A DNA stretch of 39,196 nucleotides from Bacteroidales bacterium (GCA_017428725.1 JAFRQH010000038.1:1-39196); one strand, 5' to 3'. Counted from the stretch's first letter, positions 31,196-38,306 are shown. The notes: generated from the sequence alone by a model not told the origin. Numbers and translations: made by a program.

Positions 31196-32950
31196 ATGGC
31201 AGAACGTATCGAAATGCTGCGCGCCCTGATGCGCGCCAAGGGCTGGGACGCCGTGGTCGTCACCGGCTCGGACCCTCACAGCAGCGAGTACCCCGCAGAG
31301 CGGTGGAAACAGGTGGAATGGCTGTCCGGATTCACGGGCGAAGCCGGCGACCTGGTGGTCACCCTCGACCACGCCGGACTCTGGACCGACACGCGCTACT
31401 TCATCCAGGCGGAGCAGCAGCTCGCCGGCACGGGCGTCGTCCTCCACAAGATGCGTGTACCCGAGCAGGTGCCCATCCCGCAGTGGCTGGAGGAGCAGTT
31501 CGGTACCGACGGCCTCGTGGTCGTGGACGGGCTGTGCGTGAGCGTGGATTTTGCCCAGTCCCTGCCCGGGACCGTCATCAGCGTCCCGGACCTGCTGAGC
31601 CGCCTGTGGACGGACCGGCCGGCCGTGCCGCAGACGCCCGTCTTCACGGTGGACCCCGGACAGACGCGCGCAGAGAAGTTCGCCTGGCTCCGGGATTTCC
31701 TGCGGGAGCAGGGGTGCGAGGGCATCCTGCTGACCGCCCTCGACGAAATCGCCTGGACGCTTAACGTGCGGGCCTCCGACATAGAATACAATCCGCTGGT
31801 CATCAGCTATCTGCTGGTCACCCTCGAGGATGTGTCCTGGTACGTGCTCAAGGAGCGCGTCGAGGACCCCGAGACCGAGGCCACCTTCAGCATCCTGGAG
31901 GCCGACGGGGTGCGGCTGCTCCCCTACGGCGACATCGATTACCTGGGACCGGAGTTCCGCGGGCGGCTCTTCGTCGACGCCGCCACGCTCAATTACCAGC
32001 TCTACGGCAGCCTGGTCGCCGCGGGCGTCCCCCTGGAGGTGGGTACCAGCCCCGTGGGACTGCGCAAGTCCGTCAAGAACCCGCGGGAGATTGCGGGGAT
32101 GCGCGAGGCACACCTGCAGGACGGCCTGGCGATGGAGCGTTTCCTGTACTGGCTGCAGCGGTCCGTCGCCGCCGGCCGCGAGATCACCGAATGGGACGCC
32201 GCCGTCAAGCTCGGCCAGCTCCGCGCCGACCTGCCCGACTACCGTGGGGACAGCTTCGCGACCATCTCGGCCTACGGCCCCGGCGCCGCCCTGCCCCACT
32301 ACGTGACCCCGCACCAGTACGCCCCGGTGATCCGCGACAGCGGTCTCTATCTGTGCGACTCGGGCGGGCAGTATACCTGCGGCACGACCGACATCACGCG
32401 CACGGTCCCGATGGGGCGCTGCTCCGCGCTCGAACGCGAGGACTACACGCTCGTGCTCAAGGGGCATATCGACCTGGCGATGGCGGTCTTCCCGGAGGGG
32501 ACGCCCGGCAGCCGGCTGGACGTGCTCGCCCGTGCGCCGCTCTGGCGCAGCAAACGCAACTTCGGCCACGGCACGGGCCATGGTGTGGGGTGGTTCCTCG
32601 GCGTGCACGAGGGGCCGCAGGAGTTCCGCCAGAACCTCAACGCCGTGCCGCTGCAGCCCGGGATGATCAATTCCGACGAGCCGGGCATCTACCGCGAGGG
32701 CAAGCACGGCGTGCGCCACGAGAACCTGCTGCTATGCGTCCGGGCCGGCGAGACGGAGTTCGGCCGCTGGCTCGCCTTCGAGCCGCTGACGCTCTGCCAT
32801 TTCGACACGGAGGCCCTGGAGCTGCGGCTGCTCGACGAGAGCGAGATCAAGTGGCTCAACGACTACAACGAACACGTCTACCAGACCCTCTCCCCGCACC
32901 TGCCCCGCGAGATCGCCGATTGGCTGCGGGAGAAGACCCTGCCGGTCTAG
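31196..32950 (+). CDS. pepP: M24 family Xaa-Pro aminopeptidase
   Basis: This 584-aa enzyme removes N-terminal residues preceding proline. It has two creatinase-type N-terminal domains (about 1-300) and a pita-bread catalytic domain with the five metal ligands in place: the two Asp in LCDSGGQYTCGTTDITRT, His in FGHGTGHGVGWF, Glu in NSDEPGIYREGKHGVRHE and the late Glu near the C-terminus. The length is that of the long eukaryote-like aminopeptidase P group found in Bacteroidetes. The ATG at 31196 lies 4 nt after a -7 element. Its TAG stop shares CTAG with the convergent lipoprotein gene. The symbol follows common use and is not certain. Confidence 0.93.
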   Translation: MAERIEMLRALMRAKGWDAVVVTGSDPHSSEYPAERWKQVEWLSGFTGEAGDLVVTLDHAGLWTDTRYFIQAEQQLAGTGVVLHKMRVPEQVPIPQWLEEQFGTDGLVVVDGLCVSVDFAQSLPGTVISVPDLLSRLWTDRPAVPQTPVFTVDPGQTRAEKFAWLRDFLREQGCEGILLTALDEIAWTLNVRASDIEYNPLVISYLLVTLEDVSWYVLKERVEDPETEATFSILEADGVRLLPYGDIDYLGPEFRGRLFVDAATLNYQLYGSLVAAGVPLEVGTSPVGLRKSVKNPREIAGMREAHLQDGLAMERFLYWLQRSVAAGREITEWDAAVKLGQLRADLPDYRGDSFATISAYGPGAALPHYVTPHQYAPVIRDSGLYLCDSGGQYTCGTTDITRTVPMGRCSALEREDYTLVLKGHIDLAMAVFPEGTPGSRLDVLARAPLWRSKRNFGHGTGHGVGWFLGVHEGPQEFRQNLNAVPLQPGMINSDEPGIYREGKHGVRHENLLLCVRAGETEFGRWLAFEPLTLCHFDTEALELRLLDESEIKWLNDYNEHVYQTLSPHLPREIADWLREKTLPV

Positions 32951-33459
32951 CGGTCGTCGTGGCTCCGGCGGGCGATGATGTCGGACTCGGAAGAGGCGGC
33001 GATCACCTCCCCGATCATCGCATTGATGGCGGCGATGCCCGTCGACTGCTTCTCCGGCGGCCAGGCATTGGAGCCTCCGGAGTAGATGGAATCCTCCTCA
33101 TAGCCGATGGCGGCATACCACATATCCCCGTCCAGGATTTCCATCCGCGGGCGATAGGATGTTTTCAGCCTGTACAGGCGGTACTTGGCCACGAAGCCGG
33201 CCACCCGGTCGAGGAGGTCCTCCGGACCCCGGATCACCGTGATATCCGGACTGTGCTGCTTCGACCAGGCGATGCAGACCCGCCCGTCCGCGTCGCGCTC
33301 GACGCGGTAGTACTCGCCCGGATACCGCACCATCGTGCTGTAGCTGTATTCATAGGAGACGACCGGCCCTTTGGGCCTGGTATTGTGGCCCTGGGAGCGG
33401 ACAAAGGGAGAGCAACCCAGCAAGGAGAACATCAGTGAAAGGATTATCAGTGGCTTCAT
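32947..33459 (-). CDS. hypothetical lipoprotein
   Basis: The 170-aa product has a lipoprotein signal peptide (MKPLIILSLMFSLLGC, Cys at residue 16) and a compact globular body with many Tyr and Arg (YSYSTMVRYPGEYYRVERDADGR, YRLYRLKTSYRPRMEILDG). I do not recognise a named domain. The start at 33459 is fixed by the signal and by a -7 element 4 nt upstream; the open frame to 33693 runs through a hairpin and is not credible. Its stop overlaps the aminopeptidase stop in a shared CTAG. Confidence 0.75.
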   Translation of the reverse strand: MKPLIILSLMFSLLGCSPFVRSQGHNTRPKGPVVSYEYSYSTMVRYPGEYYRVERDADGRVCIAWSKQHSPDITVIRGPEDLLDRVAGFVAKYRLYRLKTSYRPRMEILDGDMWYAAIGYEEDSIYSGGSNAWPPEKQSTGIAAINAMIGEVIAASSESDIIARRSHDDR

Positions 33460-33463
33460 ACCG

Positions 33464-33471
33464 CAAAGATA
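33464..33471 (-). promoter_or_regulatory. -7 element TATCTTTG of the lipoprotein gene
   Basis: Full match to TAnnTTTG ending 4 nt before the ATG; the 12 bases TATCTTTGCGGT and the ATGAA that follows are identical to those at the YqiA-like gene. Confidence 0.55.
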
Positions 33472-33509
33472 TGCTTTTTCGCCACAATCCCAAGGCTTTC
33501 CGTCACGCC

Positions 33510-33553
33510 GGGCACGAAAGAAGCCCAGCGTCTGCTGAGCTTCTTTCGTGCCC
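33510..33553. repeat. long hairpin with GGGCACG/CGTGCCC arms
   Basis: A 15-bp perfect stem GGGCACGAAAGAAGC/GCTTCTTTCGTGCCC continues after one mismatch with CAGC/GCTG around a 4-nt loop. It has no clear T-run on either side. The outer arms resemble those of the hairpin at 36711-36752, which lies at the other side of the accessory stretch. Confidence 0.7.
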
Positions 33554-33906
33554 TTCACCGCGGTTTTCTCGAACCAGATGCTCGAAGATTTAGAGAAGAT
33601 TTGGGCGTTGAGGTTCATCATTCCGGACCCGACGAATCCTTTCCTATCTACGATTTCTTGTGCCACGGAAAGGAAGGAATAGTGTCGAGTCATAATCTTC
33701 GAGGCATATAATCGTCACTGCCTCCTACCTCCCTATTCTCAACATCTTACAGAACGGTCGTCCCTCATTCTATCGGGGTACCCGGTCAGTAAGTCTGGCA
33801 GGTTTAGGTCTGTTCGGCGTGTTGGATGGCCCCGGGTAACTAAAATCGGTATGTTCCCTTTACTTTTCTTACCGAACCTACTATTTATAAGTAAATCACA
33901 ATCATT
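33554..33906. other. gene-free stretch upstream of the mobile-element remnant
   Basis: I see no convincing gene in these 353 bases. A - strand open frame crosses 33560-33693 but has no family features. The last 80 bases, before the GTG at 33907, are AT-rich (CTATTTATAAGTAAATCAC) and could hold the promoter of the small ORF. Confidence 0.4.
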
Positions 33907-34107
33907 GTGGAATACAAAAGACAATACAGAGACCTCCCAGACGGGGTAAAAGAGAAAATCAGCGCCTCTATGAAAGGCAGAGCGAAATCCTATGACCACA
34001 AGCAGCACATCAGTCAAGGAATGAAGAAGTACTGGTCCAGCGTCCCCCAAAAGGTTCAGGACCACGAAAATAATGATGTCGAACCCTTAACTGCCGATGC
34101 CATGTAA
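33907..34107 (+). CDS. small NUMOD3-like protein
   Basis: The 66-aa product, read from a GTG, contains VKEKISASMKGRAKSYDHKQ followed by HISQGMKKYWSSVP. This looks like one or two copies of the NUMOD3-type DNA-binding motif (K-I-S-x-x-x-K-G) seen in homing endonucleases and in small phage or plasmid proteins of Bacteroidetes. It overlaps the start of the replication-protein remnant by 11 bases, which suggests a former two-gene mobile unit. The GTG start is weak; the original ATG may be lost. Confidence 0.5.
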   Translation: MEYKRQYRDLPDGVKEKISASMKGRAKSYDHKQHISQGMKKYWSSVPQKVQDHENNDVEPLTADAM

Positions 34108-34557
34108 TCTCGAGAGAACCATCATCGACAATCTCGTCATCTGCTATCTGGCTCCAACGGAACTCCTTGGTTGGCTGAAGCAGACGGACAACTCCTGCTA
34201 TGGGGACTTCCGTATGTACCGGGCAGAAGGGCGATTCCATCGGCATTATTTCCACCTTTTCACAGATGACTACAAGCGGCTTGGTGACATCTATTTCGAG
34301 CGCTATGCGAGCAAGGGAAATGAACTCTATCTCTGGCTGAAGGTGGAGAATTCGCTCCTGCACGACCAATCCTATCTGGAGGTGATAGACCAGCTGTCAG
34401 TCCTGTGGGAACTCGAATTCAATGGCTTCACATCGCTGGACCTGGCGCGTGACTTCGGCTATGATGTCGCAGCCAGAATCCGGAAGATGATGCGGCGGGA
34501 GGACTTGGCAGTAATGGTCAATGAGAAGGAAGTACGAGACCGGGACAAGACACTGAA
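34097..34557 (+). pseudogene. truncated replication initiation protein (rolling-circle type, Rep_trans-like)
   Basis: The first 150 or so residues look like a plasmid/phage replication initiator: a compact N-terminal domain (WLKQTDNSCYGDFRMYRAEG, GDIYFERYASKGNELYLWLKVEN) and then GFTSLDLARDFGYD, a D-L-A-R-D-F motif like that of Rep_trans family initiators, with MRREDLAVMVNEKEVRDRDK after it. Beyond about base 34557 the frame stays open but reads antisense through another gene's N-terminus, so the C-terminal half is gone. The exact breakpoint is an estimate. Family assignment is from pattern memory. Confidence 0.55.
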
Positions 34558-34657
34558 ACAGGAAGACCAGGCCGGAGACGATGGTCATCGTCAGCAGCGT
34601 CGACAGGATGATGCGCCAAGTCAGGCGGTTGGCAACGGAACGGAACTTCTCTTTCAT
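34558..34657 (-). pseudogene. N-terminal stub of a sensor-kinase-like membrane protein
   Basis: From the ATG at 34657 the - strand encodes MKEKFRSVANRLTWRIIL then STLLTMTIVSGLVFLF, a start typical of Bacteroidetes sensor kinases (amphipathic lead plus first membrane helix). It then runs antisense into the Rep remnant and loses sense. A well-formed promoter is present: TTTG at 34691-34694, a 20-base spacer and TACCTTCG at 34663-34670, 5 nt before the ATG. The stub suggests that the mobile element inserted into, or was joined by deletion to, a real gene. Confidence 0.5.
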
Positions 34658-34660
34658 CAC

Positions 34661-34872
34661 CTCGAAGGTACATCATTTCCCGCAATCGCACAAACCGGGG
34701 TCCATTCTTTTCAGCCGACGGCTGACTGGCCCCGTTTTGGGCCAAAATCAGGTCCACCCCTAACCTCAATGCCCGGGGTTGGCCCGAAAAACACACTTAT
34801 TGGGGCCAGCCACACGCAAGCGGAGGACTCTTCGGTAAAAAGTTATGATGATCCAAAGATAGCGGTATTTTG
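34661..34872. other. intergenic stretch with short palindromes
   Basis: No gene is seen. It holds the stub's promoter, a CAGCCG-A-CGGCTG palindrome (34712-34724), TTTTGG-G-CCAAAA (34735-34747) and an inverted pair CTGGCCCC (34726-34733)/GGGGCCAG (34802-34809). The last could be the end of a mobile element or a chance pairing. Confidence 0.4.
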
Positions 34873-35337
34873 TCAGCGTTGCCTGACCAGGCCGGTCATA
34901 TCCTCCAGGGTGAAGTCGCCGGAGAAGACCATGACTCCGTACTTCGGCCCTTCGCGCGAACACAGGATTACGACTTTGGCGCCGTCGTGCGTCCCGTGGT
35001 GTATCGTCACGGCCTTGCCGTCCTCGTCCAGCTGCATAAGCAGCGCGTAGCCGCCTCGCCGGATAATCCGGCGCACGGCGGCTTCTGCGCGGTCCGAACT
35101 CCGCTTGGTATCTGCGCGGATGACCTGGAGGGCATCCAGCTTTTGTATGATCTGCTGCATATCCACGGAAACGGGAAGTGGCGATACGCTGACGGTTCCC
35201 AGGGAGAAAATACCCCGGGACATATACAGGTACGTGATCTTTTTGTCCTTGGCCAGAGCCTCGAAATCCGGCACCTGCGCCCGGGCGGCGAGGGCGCCGC
35301 AGGCCAGGACAAGCATCAGGAGGAACTTCTTATTCAT
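34873..35337 (-). CDS. DUF4252 protein (second of the operon)
   Basis: The 154-aa secreted protein has a signal peptide (MNKKFLLMLVLACGALAARA) and the DUF4252 pattern: DFEALAKDKKITYLYMSRGIF at the mature N-terminus and VVILCSREGPKYGVMVFSGDFTLEDMTGLV at the C-terminus. The function of the family is unknown; in Bacteroidetes it often accompanies an ECF sigma factor, as here. The start at 35337 overlaps the anti-sigma-like stop by 8 bases. Confidence 0.85.
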   Translation of the reverse strand: MNKKFLLMLVLACGALAARAQVPDFEALAKDKKITYLYMSRGIFSLGTVSVSPLPVSVDMQQIIQKLDALQVIRADTKRSSDRAEAAVRRIIRRGGYALLMQLDEDGKAVTIHHGTHDGAKVVILCSREGPKYGVMVFSGDFTLEDMTGLVRQR

Positions 35338-35635
35338 TGTCTGTGGGGTTATCAATGATCGTCAGGCCGCGTTCCAGGTTCTCGACCAGTAATTCCAGGG
35401 CCTTGCCGGCCTCTTGGTAGGCGGCGAGCGGATCCGTGAAGCTGTCCCGGGCTGGCTGAACGGCCGGCGCGGCGAGGCGGGCGGTGAGCCCGACGGCCAG
35501 AAGGACGGCGGCAAGCGCCCCGGCGAGGCCCTTTGTCAGGCATTCGCGCCGGTCCCAGCGGTCGATGGAGGAGAGGAGACGCCGCTCCAGTCCTTCGGGG
35601 ATGGGGATCATCTCGTTCTGTGGATCTTTTTCCAT
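35330..35635 (-). CDS. small single-pass membrane protein, probable anti-sigma factor
   Basis: The 101-aa protein has a cytoplasmic N-terminal stretch (EGLERRLLSSIDRWDRRE), one membrane helix (GLAGALAAVLLAVGLTARLA) and a short outer tail (FTDPLAAYQEAGKALELLVEN). Its size, topology and position directly after the sigma gene (28-base overlap) fit an anti-sigma role. I see no zinc-binding HxxxCxxC motif, so this is inference. Confidence 0.6.
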   Translation of the reverse strand: MEKDPQNEMIPIPEGLERRLLSSIDRWDRRECLTKGLAGALAAVLLAVGLTARLAAPAVQPARDSFTDPLAAYQEAGKALELLVENLERGLTIIDNPTDNE

Positions 35636-36102
35636 TGTCTTTTCAGTTTGTTGCGGGCCCTGAACAGGATCTGCCGGAGGTTGACTTCCGTCAGGCCGGT
35701 CTGCCGGGACAGTTGGTCATAAGGGATTTCTTCGAGGAAACGGGCTTTGAGGAGCTGCTGCTCGCGTGCAGGGAGCTTGTCCACCAGTCGCATCAGTTCG
35801 CGGAGCTGTCCGGAATCGGGCAGGCCATCGTCGGCAGGACATTCCGGGGGATCCTGGAGATCGAGGGGCACCTCCTGCCTGCCCGCGCGCAGTCTGTCGA
35901 TATGGCAGTTCTTGACTACGGCGGCGAGGTATCGCTCATTGAGCGCAGCATCGCCCAGCCGGTCGCGCTTCTTCCAGAGTTTCAAGTACGCATCGTGCAG
36001 CAAGTCTTCGGCATCCGGAGCGTTGCCTGTCAACTGGAAGGCAACCCGGTACAAGACCTGGTAATAAGGTACGAAACGCCGCTTGAACTCTGCGGAGTTC
36101 AT
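35608..36102 (-). CDS. ECF-type RNA polymerase sigma factor
   Basis: The 164-aa protein has sigma region 2 (FVPYYQVLYRVAFQLTGNAPDAEDLLHDAYLKLWKKRDRL) and region 4 (LPAREQQLLKARFLEEIPYDQLSRQTGLTEVNLRQILFRARNKLKRQ) with nothing between, as in ECF sigmas. Its start overlaps the stop of the upstream DUF4252 gene (ATGA), and it overlaps the anti-sigma-like gene downstream. It probably directs transcription in response to an envelope signal. Confidence 0.93.
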   Translation of the reverse strand: MNSAEFKRRFVPYYQVLYRVAFQLTGNAPDAEDLLHDAYLKLWKKRDRLGDAALNERYLAAVVKNCHIDRLRAGRQEVPLDLQDPPECPADDGLPDSGQLRELMRLVDKLPAREQQLLKARFLEEIPYDQLSRQTGLTEVNLRQILFRARNKLKRQWKKIHRTR

Positions 36103-36584
36103 CGTCCCAGGGTGGAGACTCCCGTCTGGCGGGCGGAAATGGCCAGGACGGACTCCTGGAGCCGCCCTTTGATATGGACCAGGGTCCATATCCCGGTCAA
36201 CGGGATGACGGCCAGGACCTCCGAATAGCGTTTGCCCCGCGTCCGGGCATAGCAGGCCAGGCCCTCGTCTAAAAGCGCATCGAGAAAGATGTTTGACTCT
36301 CCCGAATCCATGTTTGCACGAGCCCTGATATCAATCTGCTCATATCCGGACAGAGCCTTCAGGTCATCGGCGAGGCCGATATCCTCGCCGCGCTCCAGCA
36401 CCAGGGACTCGGCAAAGGTGACCTTGCTTCCCCGATACAATTCATGTTCGGTCAAGGTCTCGGGCGGGATGATGGCATAAACGGCATTCTCCGCGGTCTT
36501 GTATTTCCCGAACAGGGCGTCCACCGTCTGGGCAGGGGCCCAAAGGGGAACCAGCAGAAGTAATAAAAGCAAATGTCTCTTCAT
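36099..36584 (-). CDS. DUF4252-like secreted protein (first of the operon)
   Basis: The 161-aa product has a signal peptide (MKRHLLLLLLLVPLWAPAQ) and a domain resembling DUF4252: VDALFGKYKTAENAVYAIIP, LKALSGYEQIDIRARANMDS and YSEVLAVIPLTGIWTLVHIKG. It is more divergent than the second copy at 34873-35337. It opens the operon; the start at 36584 is set by the signal peptide. A near-consensus TATATTAG lies about 20 bases upstream. Confidence 0.75.
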   Translation of the reverse strand: MKRHLLLLLLLVPLWAPAQTVDALFGKYKTAENAVYAIIPPETLTEHELYRGSKVTFAESLVLERGEDIGLADDLKALSGYEQIDIRARANMDSGESNIFLDALLDEGLACYARTRGKRYSEVLAVIPLTGIWTLVHIKGRLQESVLAISARQTGVSTLGR

Positions 36585-36682
36585 AGTGGATATCAATCTG
36601 CTAATATAACGGAAAATAAGACGGTTTGTTACACCTTGGCCACGATTTCGGGCAGATTCGGAGCGAAGCGACCAGGGGAGCT

Positions 36683-36700
36683 CGAGGGGAACGCCCCTCG
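36683..36700. repeat. short perfect hairpin
   Basis: CGAGGGG-AACG-CCCCTCG lies upstream of the DUF4252 operon, 10 bases from the next hairpin; it has no T-run. Confidence 0.5.
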
Positions 36701-36710
36701 ATGGATAACC

Positions 36711-36752
36711 GGGCACGCAAAAGCCCGGCCGGATGGCCGGGCTTGCGTGCCC
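36711..36752. repeat. long hairpin marking the island boundary
   Basis: GGGCACGC and AAGCCCGGCC pair with GGCCGGGCTT and GCGTGCCC (18 bp, 2-nt bulge, loop GGAT). Base composition changes from GC-rich to AT-rich within 30 bases after it. Outer arms GGGCACG/CGTGCCC are shared with 33510-33553. Confidence 0.7.
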
Positions 36753-36950
36753 CAAGCGGGAGCACTTTTGTTATTGAATATTAAATAGTTGACTTTTTTA
36801 CAAGCTAATATACAAGCTGCATTACAGCGTCACAACGTCCGGACGATTGCTCTGAATAAAGGGAGGAAAAAGAAAGTGAAACCACCTCAAATCCGAAGAC
36901 ACTATACGTCATGTTTGATAAGTTGTAATACATCCCATCCCTATATGCTA
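36753..36950. other. AT-rich gene-free stretch at the island edge
   Basis: No gene is seen. It includes a short direct repeat (ACAAGCTAATAT followed by ACAAGCTG, near 36800) and lies downstream of the 351-aa gene. No tRNA or integrase is present to explain it as an attachment site. Confidence 0.35.
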
Positions 36951-38006
36951 TCAGTGAAGTAAATCAGGGAAACCGACGTAGCATCTTTTCCCGTTTGTTT
37001 GAGCTAATGCTTTACCAACACTGTTTATCGTAAAAAATACTGGAATACCTTCAAACCATTCGCGTATTTCTTTTAATGTCTCGTATTCATCCCATAATTT
37101 AAAAAAATTATTAGATGCAGTGTGAATAGATGCTTTATCTTTGTCATATAAATCAAAAATAGGATGCAATTGAGGTAGTAATCTACCTCTGCTTATTGTT
37201 TTTAAGCGTTTGTATCCAGGCATACACTCATTGTCAACAAAAGCACTTGCATCAAAACCGTTTTCGGATAAAATGCTTAATGCTTTTTGATAATTGTCAG
37301 AATCAAAAGGGATTCCAGCACAAACATATCCATCCCAACGCTCAGAGATGATTTTATTAACGTCATAAAAGCGCCCAGACCGTATATTAATAGCACCTAA
37401 CACAGTTAGATTATCTATCCATTCATCCCCTTTTGGCAGCGAGGTAAATTTGAGAGAATCAAATAGAGAATTCATAACAGACAACCCAGTCGTTATAAAT
37501 CCGCTTACGGGGAAAATATTTAAAAGGGTATATATTATTGTTAATGCGCATAAAGAATCGGAATCTACTTCATCGACGATTCTAATTGCTCGAGTAATAC
37601 CTGCACTAACCTTTCTGTTATCTCCTTTTTCAATATGGCAAACAAGAAGCTCACTGAGCATCCTTAAGTATTCGTCTCTATCGCTTCGTATAGCAGAAAT
37701 CTGGGCTTCCTTAATGAGTATCTGGAATTTAGGATCCTTAAAATGCTCCATTGCCCCTTCTATCCCCTCTAATCTCGGAAATAGGTTTTCACCGAGAGCA
37801 TCGACTCTCTCCTTAGCAATTGCTGTGGCAATATCCGCATAATTCTGTAAAGCTAGACTATGCATCTCAGTATAAACAGAAGCCGCTATCTTGACAACTT
37901 CGCTAGGAGAAGCCCCATAGTAATTGACTTGCTGCCCGATTTGTGTTTGTACCGCATTATTACCTGCTTCCTGTACTTGTTTGGTATTATCCCCTAATAA
38001 CGACAT
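36951..38006 (-). CDS. LPO_1073/Vpar_1526-like protein with N-terminal Q-rich motif
   Basis: The 351-aa soluble protein begins with a low-complexity segment, QEAGNNAVQTQIGQQVNYYG (residues 12-31), then an all-helical body (VVKIAASVYTEMHSLALQNYADIATAIAKERVD, FKDPKFQILIKEAQISAIRS, LSELLVCHIEKGDNRKVSAG). This layout matches what I remember of the LPO_1073/Vpar_1526 family, of unknown function and patchy distribution. It starts 4 bases after the stop of the small membrane protein, with a strong AGGAGG site inside that gene's end, so the two are coupled. The gene is AT-rich, unlike the rest of the window, pointing to transfer. Family name is from recall; the body has no catalytic motif that I can see. 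Confidence 0.7.
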   Translation of the reverse strand: MSLLGDNTKQVQEAGNNAVQTQIGQQVNYYGASPSEVVKIAASVYTEMHSLALQNYADIATAIAKERVDALGENLFPRLEGIEGAMEHFKDPKFQILIKEAQISAIRSDRDEYLRMLSELLVCHIEKGDNRKVSAGITRAIRIVDEVDSDSLCALTIIYTLLNIFPVSGFITTGLSVMNSLFDSLKFTSLPKGDEWIDNLTVLGAINIRSGRFYDVNKIISERWDGYVCAGIPFDSDNYQKALSILSENGFDASAFVDNECMPGYKRLKTISRGRLLPQLHPIFDLYDKDKASIHTASNNFFKLWDEYETLKEIREWFEGIPVFFTINSVGKALAQTNGKRCYVGFPDLLH

Positions 38007-38010
38007 ATTA

Positions 38011-38235
38011 TCATCCCTCCTGTATTTGCTCGGAATCATCACCAGCCTTTTGACTTTGTTTAATTCTTCTAGTATTTCCTTTTATTCTTTGTTTTTGCAA
38101 AGAACGATTCCCAGCTCGTTGTTTTTGTGTAACGCGATGCTTGTAAGCATACAAGCCACCACCCCCTAAAAGACCGAGAAGAGCTACTAATAGTGCTGTT
38201 CCCCATCCATCAAAAATGGTGTTAAGATCAAACAT
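38011..38235 (-). CDS. 74-aa single-pass membrane protein with two Q-rich motifs
   Basis: A membrane helix (GWGTALLVALLGLLGGGGLY, residues 10-29) is followed by a basic cytoplasmic tail with two repeats of the same spacing: QRAGNRSLQKQ (39-49) and QKAGDDSEQIQ (62-72). The next gene's product has QEAGNNAVQTQ at residues 12-22. The start at 38235 puts the helix at the N-terminus; the longer frame to 38277 crosses the leader. It precedes the 351-aa gene with a 4-base gap. The protein may anchor that partner at the membrane through motif-motif contact. Confidence 0.7.
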   Translation of the reverse strand: MFDLNTIFDGWGTALLVALLGLLGGGGLYAYKHRVTQKQRAGNRSLQKQRIKGNTRRIKQSQKAGDDSEQIQEG

Positions 38236-38288
38236 AGAATTGTAACTTAATTGGTGTAGCGTAGATGTTGTTAGCAATCTATAATCAA

Positions 38289-38296
38289 CAAAAATA
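38289..38296 (-). promoter_or_regulatory. -7 element TATTTTTG for the two-gene unit
   Basis: Full match to TAnnTTTG just before the end of the upstream DUF4143 gene, about 53 nt from the ATG at 38235. It would let the pair be transcribed separately from the ATPase gene. Confidence 0.4.
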
Positions 38297-38306
38297 AGAT
38301 ATTAAA

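Noticed and set aside
31166..32719. 517-aa open frame on the - strand, opposite the aminopeptidase
   Set aside because: Antisense shadow of a gene with complete M24 metal ligands.
33481..33693. N-terminal extension of the lipoprotein gene
   Set aside because: It crosses a long hairpin and would bury the lipoprotein signal peptide and the -7 element at 33464-33471.
34518..34796. 92-aa - strand frame starting in the palindromic stretch
   Set aside because: It overlaps the promoter and start of the kinase-like stub in another frame and shows no protein features.
36600..36950. tRNA gene or attachment site at the island edge
   Set aside because: No cloverleaf could be folded by eye and no integrase is nearby; only hairpins and a short direct repeat are present.
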